The notes: generated by a model from the letters alone, not told the origin. DNA of 8,730 nucleotides from JAMCXS01 sp046705545 (GCA_046705545.1 JBJKQF010000183.1:1-8730); one strand, 5' to 3'. Numbered from the stretch's first letter, positions 1-5,539 are shown. A program made the numbers and translations.

Positions 1-212
1 ACCTGCTGGCCCATCGCCGCGGCGCCCGTGGCGATCACGAAGGCTGCCAGCACGCGGTCCAGGTCGCCGGAGAAGACGACGATCGCCACCCGGTCTTCCG
101 GCGAGCGTTCTTCGAGCTCTTGCAGGCGTTGGGAGAGTTCCTGCACCTTCTGTTCGAGCGCCTGCACGCGGGACAACTCCGCCCCCGCTTTAGTATCGAA
201 GCTGGTTCCCAT
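1..212 (-). CDS. DsrE2-type sulfur-relay protein (DsrE/DsrF/DrsH-like), C-terminus cut by window edge
   Basis: Reading leftward from an ATG at 212, the first 70 codons are open to the window edge. The start has a strong Shine-Dalgarno (AAGGAGGT) that overlaps the TAA stop of the preceding tusA-like gene. Residues about 15-36 are rich in L, E and Q in heptad-like spacing (VQALEQKVQELSQRL), suggesting a short coiled coil. Next come RVAIVVFSGDLDRVLAAFVI and ATGAAAMGQQ, which match the opening beta strand and helix of the DsrE/DsrF/DrsH-like (DsrE2) family: a hydrophobic strand, then a segment for changing or holding sulfane-type ligands. Family members bind or pass persulfide sulfur and are often encoded beside tusA and rhodanese genes, as here. 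Most of the domain, including any conserved cysteine, lies outside the window, so activity cannot be judged. A second minus-strand frame over the same bases (35-220) is a shadow. Confidence 0.8.
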   Translation of the reverse strand, partial: MGTSFDTKAGAELSRVQALEQKVQELSQRLQELEERSPEDRVAIVVFSGDLDRVLAAFVIATGAAAMGQQ

Positions 213-224
213 GATCGCACCTCC

Positions 225-476
225 TTACGCAGTTCGCTTGACGTAATGGGTGTAGACGTCCGCGCCGTCCACGGACTCGGTCTCCTGGCCGATCAATTCC
301 ACGTTTTTAGCGATCTTGGCCCAGCCCTGGAAGTCCGCGACCGAGCCGCGATCGGTGGCCATGATTTTGAGCACCTGGCCGGGATCGAGCTTTCCCACTT
401 CCTTCCGCGCGTTGACCAAGGGCATAGGGCAGTTGAGCCCCCGCGCATCCAGCAGCTTGTCAAAAGACTGGCTCAT
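225..476 (-). CDS. tusA: TusA-family sulfur carrier protein
   Basis: This 83-aa protein is of normal TusA length. It opens with LDARGLNCPMPLVNARK; Cys16 in the Cys-Pro-Met-Pro motif is the family's persulfide-carrying cysteine. The remainder (VLKIMATDRGSVADFQGWAK, then a final beta strand ending near YTHYVKRTA) fits the two-layer alpha/beta TusA fold. TusA proteins are small cytoplasmic carriers that accept sulfur from rhodaneses or cysteine desulfurases and pass it on to partners such as DsrE. The ATG at 476 is chosen over a possible start six codons upstream because it follows AGGGGA at good spacing and overlaps the upstream gene's TGA in an ATGA junction, a sign of translational coupling. 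The DsrE2-like gene follows after 12 nt. The family call is firm. Whether the role is tRNA thiolation or sulfur oxidation is inference; the neighbours favour sulfane-sulfur trafficking. The symbol is used at family level. Confidence 0.9.
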   Translation of the reverse strand: MSQSFDKLLDARGLNCPMPLVNARKEVGKLDPGQVLKIMATDRGSVADFQGWAKIAKNVELIGQETESVDGADVYTHYVKRTA

Positions 477-1699
477 GAAGTTTCCCCTTTGCAATTTGCG
501 GACCCCGATAGCCCGCAGACGTTTTTGCCCAGCTCCAGTGTGGAGGCGTCATCCTCCGAAGGAGTCAGCAAGCCGGCATTCACCCGCTTGATGTCCACGT
601 ATTCGGGAAGGAAGGGCGGAAGGTTTTCCAGCAGATAGCGGATAAATTCCTCCTCCGCCTCACGCTCGAGAATCTGGAGTCCGGGGTTGTGCTGTTTTAG
701 GTTGTCGAGTGTTCCGGCGAACAATGTGGCTTCATTCTCTTCCGCCAGGCTGCTGAAGTGCCCGGGAAGCACGGTGATGCTTCCGGGAAGACTCGCCAGC
801 TTGCGCAGCGAACGAGCGTGCAGGGGAGCCCAAGTCTCTGCTTTTCCGCCGAGGTCCGGGCGCGCAATCGAGCCGATGCAAATACTGTCGCCGGTGAAAA
901 GATAGCGGTCTCCTATCCGCAAAGCGACCAATCCCAGCGTGTGCCCGGGAATGTGCAGCGCCTCGAGCTTCACGCCTCCCACTGTGAAAATCTGGCCATC
1001 GCGAATCGCCTGGTAAGGAATCGTGGCCGGAAGAACGTCCAGAGGGTGAATGGCGTCGTAAGGATGCAGGAAGTACCCCGCCCCGGTGGCGGCGGCAAGC
1101 GCGACTCCTCCGCTGATGTGGTCGGCGTGGCCGTGGGTGTCGATTACGGTTTCAATGCGGAGCCCTTTGCTGCGGGCCAACTCCAAATAGGGATCGAGGT
1201 GGCGGAGAGGATCGATCACCAGGGCTTTCCCTCCGCTTGCCACCACGTAGCTGAGGCAGCCGCGCGCCGGTCGGGTGACTTGATAAATGGAAAGCTCCGG
1301 AGTTTCCGCAACGGCCCGGGTGGCATAGTGCTGGCCCCAGGCTTTCATCCCGCCTTTCAGATTGGCGCTCTTGTATCCGAGGCGGCCGAGCCCCTGGGCG
1401 ACGTACTCTGAGGTGTCTCCCTTGGCGCAGACGCTCAAGATCAACTGGTCGCGGGGAAGCTGGCCGGCCAGGTGCTGCTCCACGCAGGCGACCACCGAAT
1501 CCACCATCTCGTCCTGACCGCCCAACTCCAGCATCTCGAAGTAGGGAACATTTACCGCGGGCAACGGCTCCCGCCCCTCCAGGCGGAACCTTTCAAACTC
1601 ATCGCGGTTGCGTACGTCGAACACAAAGAACTTCTCGCGTCGCTCCAAGGACACAAGAAGGTCGCCAGGCGTCCATGCCGACCCAATGGTATTGGTCAT
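473..1699 (-). CDS. Rhodanese-metallo-beta-lactamase fusion, persulfide dioxygenase-like
   Basis: This is a 408-aa two-domain protein. Residues about 8-130 form a rhodanese domain: FDVRNRDEF near 27-35 and the active-site loop CAKGDTS with catalytic Cys91. Residues about 135-345 are a metallo-beta-lactamase domain of the ETHE1/glyoxalase II group: THGHADH (His189, His191, Asp193, His194), HIPGHT (His253), TGDS (Asp271) and LPGH (His314). The segment after Asp271 (IGSIARPDLGG) resembles the conserved Arg-x-Asp region of persulfide dioxygenases. The family oxidises glutathione or other low-molecular-weight persulfides to sulfite with a mononuclear iron; an attached rhodanese can exchange sulfane sulfur with thiols or thiosulfate. 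Here the rhodanese is N-terminal, unlike CstB. A C-terminal tail (about 345-408) ends with Cys395 and Cys403. The ATG at 1699 is preferred to one at 1771 because it has GGGGA at 8 nt and because an extended -10 box lies between the two. The protein is the first gene of the operon with tusA and dsrE2. The substrate is inferred. Confidence 0.88.
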   Translation of the reverse strand: MTNTIGSAWTPGDLLVSLERREKFFVFDVRNRDEFERFRLEGREPLPAVNVPYFEMLELGGQDEMVDSVVACVEQHLAGQLPRDQLILSVCAKGDTSEYVAQGLGRLGYKSANLKGGMKAWGQHYATRAVAETPELSIYQVTRPARGCLSYVVASGGKALVIDPLRHLDPYLELARSKGLRIETVIDTHGHADHISGGVALAAATGAGYFLHPYDAIHPLDVLPATIPYQAIRDGQIFTVGGVKLEALHIPGHTLGLVALRIGDRYLFTGDSICIGSIARPDLGGKAETWAPLHARSLRKLASLPGSITVLPGHFSSLAEENEATLFAGTLDNLKQHNPGLQILEREAEEEFIRYLLENLPPFLPEYVDIKRVNAGLLTPSEDDASTLELGKNVCGLSGSANCKGETS

Positions 1700-1723
1700 G
1701 AAGGTATTCCCCGTTGGGGCAGA

Positions 1724-1732
1724 ATTATACCA
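1724..1732 (-). promoter_or_regulatory. Extended -10 promoter of the sulfur operon
   Basis: On the minus strand the sequence TGGTATAAT occurs 24 nt before the fusion gene's ATG. It combines a perfect TATAAT with the TGn extension that can replace a good -35. The hexamer at 17-18 nt spacing (near TTCCGA) is a poor -35. Initiation about 7 nt downstream would leave a leader of about 18 nt holding the GGGGA ribosome site. Seen directly; promoter activity is inferred. Confidence 0.6.
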
Positions 1733-1783
1733 AAGCCGCGTGGGTTTCGGAAAAAATACGACGCCCTGCATTGACGGCTAATC

Positions 1784-1796
1784 CGCTGAGTCAGCG
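1784..1796. promoter_or_regulatory. 13-bp palindrome in divergent intergenic region (possible operator)
   Basis: CGCTGA-G-TCAGCG is a perfect inverted repeat with 6-bp arms around one central base. It lies about 52 bp upstream of the sulfur operon's -10 box and about 55 bp upstream of the TATGCT box that may serve the rightward gene. The 254-bp gap from 1700 to 1953 has no convincing ORF. It holds this repeat, the two promoter candidates and a leader of roughly 90 nt before the gene at 1954. No regulator gene is adjacent, so operator function is only a possibility. Confidence 0.3.
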
Positions 1797-1851
1797 CAGG
1801 ATCTAGCGTCCCGTTTCCAGCGGCGTTCGGCGCTCCTGGTGCGAGCGATTG

Positions 1852-1860
1852 TGCTATGCT
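1852..1860 (+). promoter_or_regulatory. Candidate extended -10 for the 101-aa protein gene
   Basis: TGCTATGCT has the TGnTATnnT pattern of an extended -10 box in the only non-coding stretch upstream of the gene at 1954. No -35 is visible at 16-18 nt, and the implied leader is about 85-90 nt, so this is a weak call. Confidence 0.3.
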
Positions 1861-1953
1861 TAGCTACGGGCTATCGAATCATTTCCCAAACTACTTTGAA
1901 GGCGATTGCTGCTCATCAAGCGGCAAAAGCCATCTCAATGGAAGGAGCCAGCC

Positions 1954-2259
1954 ATGCGAATGCTTCTTCGGGTCAAGTTCCCGCTTGAGCCTTTCAACTC
2001 GGCAGTGCGGGATGGCAGCGTGGGAAAGAAAGTGCAGAGCATTCTCAATGACACCAAGCCTGAGGCCGTTTACTTTACCGAAATCGACGGGCACCGCGGC
2101 GTAATCTTGATCGTAAACCTGGAGGATCCCTCCAAGGTTCCGGCGCTCGCCGAACCGTGGTTTCTGCAGTTCAACGCGGAGTGCAGTTTCCATATCGTAA
2201 TGACGCCCGACGTCCTGGCCAAAGCCGACTTGGATGCTCTCGGCAAGAAGTGGGCATAG
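1954..2259 (+). CDS. Conserved hypothetical protein, 101 aa
   Basis: I cannot assign a function. The ATG at 1954 is chosen because AAGGAG sits 6 nt upstream; an in-frame ATG 48 nt earlier has no ribosome site. The protein starts MRMLLRVKFPLEPFN and alternates short beta strands and helices: VKFPLE, a helix around residues 16-32, AVYFTEIDGHRGVILIVNL (two strands, 38-56), DPSKVPALAEPWFLQFN (helix, 58-74), then CSFHIVMTPDVLAK. This layout recalls small ferredoxin-like or dimeric alpha-beta barrel proteins, and I have the impression of similar orphan proteins in Acidobacteria and Rhizobiales. There is no signal peptide or membrane segment, so it is probably cytoplasmic. It stands alone: divergent from the sulfur operon and 151 nt before the NmrA-like gene. 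The ORF is supported by the ribosome site and protein-like composition. Confidence 0.75.
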   Translation: MRMLLRVKFPLEPFNSAVRDGSVGKKVQSILNDTKPEAVYFTEIDGHRGVILIVNLEDPSKVPALAEPWFLQFNAECSFHIVMTPDVLAKADLDALGKKWA

Positions 2260-2291
2260 GGAACCGGTAGATTGAACGATTGTTGTAACGG

Positions 2292-2309
2292 CGCCGCGGC
2301 AGCGCGGCG
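2292..2309 (+). terminator. GC-rich hairpin after the 101-aa protein gene
   Basis: CGCCGCG and CGCGGCG form a 7-bp all-GC stem with a GCAG loop, 32 nt after the stop codon. No U-tract follows (TGGCCGGAGG), so a classic intrinsic terminator is not shown. It could pause RNA polymerase or protect the RNA end. The rest of the 151-bp gap to 2411 shows no clear promoter for the next gene. Confidence 0.3.
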
Positions 2310-2410
2310 TGGCCGGAGGTGTTTCTGTCAGGGGAGGTTGCAGGTCAAGCCCCGCGCCGGACGCTGACAGCCGTGGGGACTAGTATGTGAAATCGACGAG
2401 GAGGATCATC

Positions 2411-3361
2411 ATGGCGGAGAAAAAGATCATTGCAGTGGTGGGCGCCACCGGGGCGCAAGGCGGCGGACTGGCTCGAGCGATTCTGCGCGATCCGAGCGGC
2501 GGATTTGCGGCGCGCGTCCTTACGCGGGATGTGAACTCCGAAAAAGCCCAAGCGCTGGCGCGGCAAGGCGCGGAGGTTGTGGCCGCCGACGTGGACGATC
2601 CGGAAAGCCTGAAGAAGGCCTTTGCGGGGGCTTACGGAGCGTTTTGCGTCACCTTTTACTGGGCTCACTTCTCGCCGGAAAAGGAACTGGAGCAAGCCGG
2701 CGCCATGGCGGAAGCTGCCGAGAACGCTGGGCTGAAGCACGTCATCTGGTCCACGTTGGAAGACACCCGGCAGTGGGTCCCGCTCGGCGACAATCGCATG
2801 CCCACCCTGATGGACAATTATAAGGTGCCGCATTTCGACGCCAAGGGAGAAGCCAATCACATCTTCACGGAGCTGGGGCTCCCGGTCACGTTCCTGCTGA
2901 CTTCGTTCTATTGGGACAATCTTATCTACTTCGGCATGGGCCCCAAGAAGGGTCCGGACGGCAAACTCGCCATCACTTTTCCCATGGGTGACAAGAAGCT
3001 TCCCGGCATCGCGGCGGAAGACATCGGCAAGTGCGCCTACGGCGTCTTCAAGCGCGGCACGGAGTTTATCGGCAAGACGGTGGGGATTGCCGGCGAACAA
3101 TTGACCGGCGCCCAGATGGCCGCCGCGCTGACCCGGGCGCTGGGCCGGGAAGTCCGTTATAACGGCGTGACTCCGGACGAGTATCGCAGCTTCGGTTTTC
3201 CCGGCGCCGATGACCTCGGCAACATGTTCCAGTTCAAGCACGATTTCAATGAATATTTCTGTGGGGCGCGCGATCCTGAGTTTGCCCGCAGCTTGAATCC
3301 TGAACTTCTGAATTTCGACGCCTGGCTTGCAGAAAACAAGGACCGCATCCCGCTCGAGTAA
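2411..3361 (+). CDS. NmrA family NAD(P)-binding protein, NMRAL1/HSCARG-like
   Basis: This 316-aa protein belongs to the atypical short-chain dehydrogenase fold. The N-terminal Rossmann motif is VVGATGAQGGG, with Gly11, Gly14 and Gly17, followed by LTRD (Arg39) where NADP-preferring members bind the phosphate. Other family landmarks are HVIWSTLED (110-118), VPHFDAKGE (139-147) and, near the C-terminus, TPDEYRSFGFPGADDLGNMF, which closely resembles the end of human NMRAL1 as I recall it. The Tyr-x-x-x-Lys catalytic pair of true dehydrogenases is not evident, consistent with a redox-sensing or regulatory role; some relatives reduce quinones or other small molecules. The ATG at 2411 has AGGAGG 6 nt upstream and is preferred to a GTG at 2387. 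There is no signal peptide, so it is cytoplasmic. It appears to be a single-gene unit. Family assignment is strong; substrate is unknown. Confidence 0.9.
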   Translation: MAEKKIIAVVGATGAQGGGLARAILRDPSGGFAARVLTRDVNSEKAQALARQGAEVVAADVDDPESLKKAFAGAYGAFCVTFYWAHFSPEKELEQAGAMAEAAENAGLKHVIWSTLEDTRQWVPLGDNRMPTLMDNYKVPHFDAKGEANHIFTELGLPVTFLLTSFYWDNLIYFGMGPKKGPDGKLAITFPMGDKKLPGIAAEDIGKCAYGVFKRGTEFIGKTVGIAGEQLTGAQMAAALTRALGREVRYNGVTPDEYRSFGFPGADDLGNMFQFKHDFNEYFCGARDPEFARSLNPELLNFDAWLAENKDRIPLE

Positions 3362-3384
3362 CGCCGGGCTTTGATTTTGCGTTG

Positions 3385-3410
3385 GGCGGCGGCGAATATC
3401 AGCCGCCGCC
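3385..3410 (+). terminator. Strong GC hairpin after the NmrA-like gene
   Basis: GGCGGCGGC and GCCGCCGCC form a 9-bp perfect stem around an 8-nt loop (GAATATCA), starting 24 nt after the stop. No T-run follows on the plus strand. It is the best candidate for ending the NmrA transcript and separates it from holA. Confidence 0.4.
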
Positions 3411-3428
3411 GCAGACCCATCTTCGCGG

Positions 3429-3457
3429 TTACAATCTTTCACAAATCACAGTAAAAT
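3429..3457 (+). promoter_or_regulatory. Weak candidate promoter for holA
   Basis: TAAAAT at 3452-3457 is a fair -10 box, with TTACAA at 3429-3434 as a poor -35 at 17-nt spacing. It lies in the AT-rich gap between the hairpin and holA. A start near 3464 would give a leader of about 21 nt. A second possible box is TACAAT at 3430. Low certainty. Confidence 0.3.
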
Positions 3458-3484
3458 TTCTTCGAGGACGCTTGGAGTTTCTGG

Positions 3485-4531
3485 ATGGGTCCGGCGGAAT
3501 TCATCGCGGCGTTGCGCAAGGGAAGCCTGGAGGGTGCCTATTTCTTCAGCGGTCCTGACCGCTTTCTGCACCAGGAATGCCGCGAGGCGGTGCGCGCGGC
3601 GGTTCCGGAGGAGTCCCGCTCGTGGTGCCTGACGGAGGTTGAATATGAGGCGGGGCTGCTGGAGCGCCAGTTGCAGGCGGCGCGGCAAATGCCCATGCTG
3701 GGCGGGCGCAGCTTCTTTCTGTTTTCCGACCCGAACGACTTCAAGCACGCCAAGGATGAAGATACGGAGGCGCTGCGGCTCTATCTGGAGGAGCCGTCTC
3801 CCTTTGCCACCTTGATTTTTTCCGCTGCCGAACCCGACCGCCGCCGCCGTTTTACTCAGCTTCTCGAAAAGAAGACGGCGCTGGTGGAAATGCGCCCGCT
3901 TTCCACCCGGCAGGCGGCCGCCTGGGCCAAGGAGTTCCTGCACCGCGCGGGCGTGGAGATCGACGCGGAGCTGGCGGAAGAGATTGCCGGGAAGTTTGAA
4001 GAGGGCGGCAACTCCTTCAAGGGCCAGAGTTCGGGAGGCGTGAATTTGCTCTGGATGCGCACCGAGCTGGAAAAGCTGCTGGCGGCAACCGAGGGGAAGA
4101 GCCGCCTGGAGCCGGACGACCTTCAGTTGATCGCTTCTTTCCGCGAGGAACATGAGATCGGCAAAATGCTGCGCGCCATCGCGGAGCGGCAGTGCGCGAC
4201 GGCGCTGGAGTTTCTGCGCTCGCTGGTTGCCAGCAAGGTGGCGGAAACGCTGCTGCTGTGGTCGATCGGCGACCTTTTCCGGCAGGCCCTGAAGTCCGCG
4301 GGGCAGGCGGGCGGCTGGGGACGGCGCTCTAATCCTTTTGCGACCTGGGAGATCGCTCCGGTGGCCCGGCGTCGCTATTCGCAGAATGAACTGATGGAGG
4401 CGCTCACGCTGGTGCACGAGGCTGACCGGGGAATCAAGTCTTCCTGGAAAGATTCCAGGCTGCTGCTGGAATTTTTGGTTTGGCGGATTACCACGGCGCC
4501 GGAAAGGATTCCCGGGCAGGAAGCCCTCTGA
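3485..4531 (+). CDS. holA: DNA polymerase III subunit delta
   Basis: This 348-aa protein has the usual length for bacterial delta (about 330-350 aa). Delta is the clamp-loader subunit that opens the beta sliding clamp and works with delta-prime and tau/gamma in the cytoplasm. The N-terminal domain shows YFFSGPDRFLHQE (19-31), the family's opening motif, where delta has a degenerate AAA+ fold without a working P-loop. Further landmarks are MLGGRSFFLFSD (about residues 70-81), WMRTELEKLL where relatives have a 'DLRALRNELEKL'-type helix, LEPDDLQLIASF (domain II/III boundary) and a helical C-terminal collar ending with LLLEFLVWRI. The start has GGAG 8 nt upstream. The gene follows the NmrA-like gene by 123 nt rather than lptE, its partner in many Proteobacteria, and converges on rpsT, a frequent neighbour elsewhere. 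The family call rests on several motifs. Confidence 0.92.
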   Translation: MGPAEFIAALRKGSLEGAYFFSGPDRFLHQECREAVRAAVPEESRSWCLTEVEYEAGLLERQLQAARQMPMLGGRSFFLFSDPNDFKHAKDEDTEALRLYLEEPSPFATLIFSAAEPDRRRRFTQLLEKKTALVEMRPLSTRQAAAWAKEFLHRAGVEIDAELAEEIAGKFEEGGNSFKGQSSGGVNLLWMRTELEKLLAATEGKSRLEPDDLQLIASFREEHEIGKMLRAIAERQCATALEFLRSLVASKVAETLLLWSIGDLFRQALKSAGQAGGWGRRSNPFATWEIAPVARRRYSQNELMEALTLVHEADRGIKSSWKDSRLLLEFLVWRITTAPERIPGQEAL

Positions 4532-4545
4532 AGTGACGGGCTTCC
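4519..4545. terminator. Possible bidirectional terminator between holA and rpsT
   Basis: GGAAGCCC and GGGCTTCC form an 8-bp perfect stem with an 11-nt loop. The loop contains the holA TGA stop (4529-4531), so the left arm lies in coding sequence. It is in the short gap between two convergent genes and could serve either strand. Neither side has a clean U-tract, so efficiency is uncertain. Confidence 0.45.
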
Positions 4546-4585
4546 CCTCGCTCTGTTCCGGATGAGAATGTTGGTTAGCGGAAGT

Positions 4586-4849
4586 TTAGGCGAGCGCGTT
4601 GAATCGCAGGGTCAGCCGCGACTTGTAGCGGGCGGCGGTGTTGCGATGTACAACGCCCTTCTGGATCATGCGGTCCAGCAGGGAAAGGGTCGGCTTCAGC
4701 AAGGCTTCCGCGCGCGCCTTATCCTTGGCGTCGAGGGCCTGGCGAAGCTGCCGGATTTGATGCCGCAGCCGGGTGCGGTGCCCGCGATTGCGTTCGGTTT
4801 GCACGCGCGTCTGGGCCAGACGCTTGAGAGCTGACTTATGAGTTGCCAC
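4586..4849 (-). CDS. rpsT: 30S ribosomal protein S20
   Basis: This 87-aa basic protein has the usual S20 length and the family opening MATHKSALKR, followed by arginine-rich helices (NRGHRTRLRHQIRQ) and the late motif KGVVHRNTAARYKSRL. S20 binds 16S rRNA early in 30S assembly. The start codon is GTG at 4849, with AAGGAG 5 nt upstream; no ATG in this frame fits the conserved N-terminus. A non-ATG start on rpsT is notable because E. coli S20 uses UUG and is autoregulated through its weak initiation. The protein is unusually arginine-rich relative to lysine, consistent with the GC-rich genome. It is transcribed divergently from hpt and converges on holA, so it is a single-gene unit. Confidence 0.96.
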   Translation of the reverse strand: MATHKSALKRLAQTRVQTERNRGHRTRLRHQIRQLRQALDAKDKARAEALLKPTLSLLDRMIQKGVVHRNTAARYKSRLTLRFNALA

Positions 4850-4881
4850 AGAATCTCCTTTGCAAAAGCGCTGAACCTAAT

Positions 4882-4911
4882 ACTTTAGCAAAACGCCCGC
4901 CGCGGCGTCAA
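4882..4911 (-). promoter_or_regulatory. Sigma-70-like promoter of rpsT
   Basis: On the minus strand TTGACG (4911-4906) is a 5/6 match to the -35 consensus, and TAAAGT (4887-4882) is a 4/6 match to the -10, with 18 nt between them. Initiation near 4875 would leave a leader of about 26 nt including the AAGGAG site. This fits a highly expressed ribosomal protein gene. Confidence 0.55.
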
Positions 4912-4918
4912 CGGCGGG
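4896..4918 (+). promoter_or_regulatory. Hairpin next to the hpt ribosome-binding site
   Basis: CCCGCCG and CGGCGGG form a 7-bp GC stem with a 9-nt loop. The right arm covers the first two G of the GGGGAG Shine-Dalgarno (4917-4922) of hpt; the GGAG core stays free. The loop carries the rpsT -35 on the opposite strand. A regulatory role is speculative. No clear hpt promoter is seen in the 79-bp divergent gap. Confidence 0.25.
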
Positions 4919-4928
4919 GGAGAAATCA

Positions 4929-5477
4929 ATGGCGGATACCATCGCAGATCAGGCTGTGGAAATCCTGCTGGCGCGGGAAAAGATCGACGCCCGAGTGCGC
5001 GAACTTGCCGCTGAAATCGCCAGGGATTACCGCGGCCGCACTCCGCACCTGGTAGGTGTTCTGAAGGGCGCCTGGGTTTTTATGGCGGATTTGATCCGCC
5101 AGTTCGATTTTGACGTGACGGTGGATTTCCTGGGAATTTCGAGCTACGGGGCCGGTACTCACTCCTCCGGCGAGGTCAAGATCACCAAGGACCTGGACGT
5201 CAGCATCCAAGGGCGCGACGTTTTGATTGTGGAAGACATTCTGGACACCGGCCGCACCTTCAAATTTTTGCAGGACACGCTTTGCGTCCATAAGCCCCGC
5301 AGTTTGAAGCTGGTGGCGCTGCTGGATAAGGTGTCGCGGCGCTCCGTGAACGTCCACGCCGATTACGTGGGGTTTGAAATTCCCGATGTTTTTGTGGTGG
5401 GCTACGGGCTCGACTTCAACCAGCGCTACCGCCATCTCCCTGACCTGCGGGTGTTGCGCTCGCAAAACTCCGTATAA
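4929..5477 (+). CDS. hpt: Hypoxanthine phosphoribosyltransferase
   Basis: This 182-aa protein has the usual length of bacterial HPRTs. It makes IMP (and often GMP) from hypoxanthine or guanine and PRPP, a cytoplasmic purine-salvage step. Visible motifs are GVLKGAW (residues 43-49, pyrophosphate loop), DFLGISSYG with flexible-loop Ser-Tyr (67-74), the PRPP-binding motif VLIVEDILDTGRT (98-110) with acidic Glu102, Asp103 and Asp106, LLDK (Lys134, base-contacting lysine) and VGFEIPDVFVVGYGLD (147-162) around the purine site. The ATG has GGGGAG 6 nt upstream. In many bacteria hpt sits with tilS and ftsH; here it lies between rpsT (divergent) and mutS (82 nt downstream, same strand). No hairpin is seen between hpt and mutS, so read-through into mutS is possible. 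Confidence 0.95.
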   Translation: MADTIADQAVEILLAREKIDARVRELAAEIARDYRGRTPHLVGVLKGAWVFMADLIRQFDFDVTVDFLGISSYGAGTHSSGEVKITKDLDVSIQGRDVLIVEDILDTGRTFKFLQDTLCVHKPRSLKLVALLDKVSRRSVNVHADYVGFEIPDVFVVGYGLDFNQRYRHLPDLRVLRSQNSV

Positions 5478-5533
5478 TCAATTCCTCTGTTCCCCTATAA
5501 AAACTCCTTTGCACGATTAGGGCTTCAGCACGT

Positions 5534-5539
5534 TATAAT
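5534..5539 (+). promoter_or_regulatory. -10 box upstream of mutS
   Basis: A perfect TATAAT lies 20 nt before the mutS ATG. The region 17-19 nt upstream (around TTGCAC at 5509) is a weak -35. Initiation about 7 nt downstream would leave a leader of only about 14 nt. Two more AT-rich boxes occur upstream, TATAAT at 5473 (overlapping the hpt stop) and TATAAA at 5496, without good -35 partners. Confidence 0.5.

Noticed and set aside
758..1411. 217-codon open frame antisense to the rhodanese-MBL gene
   Set aside because: The opposite strand encodes clear rhodanese and metal-binding motifs; this frame has none.
1771..1799. TTGACG at 1771 as a forward -35 for the gene at 1954
   Set aside because: No -10-like hexamer at 16-18 nt spacing; the sequence there is the GC-rich palindrome flank.
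2338..2410. Promoter for the NmrA-like gene (TAGTAT at 2381)
   Set aside because: No acceptable -35 at the right distance, and the implied transcript start would fall close to the ribosome site; not strong enough to list.
2345..3442. 365-codon open frame antisense to the NmrA-like gene
   Set aside because: It mirrors the codon pattern of a GC-rich gene, has no family motifs and no ribosome site, and covers a gene with clear motifs.
3446..4417. 323-codon open frame antisense to holA
   Set aside because: Same kind of shadow: low-complexity R/L/Q/A-rich translation without recognisable domains, opposite a well-supported holA.
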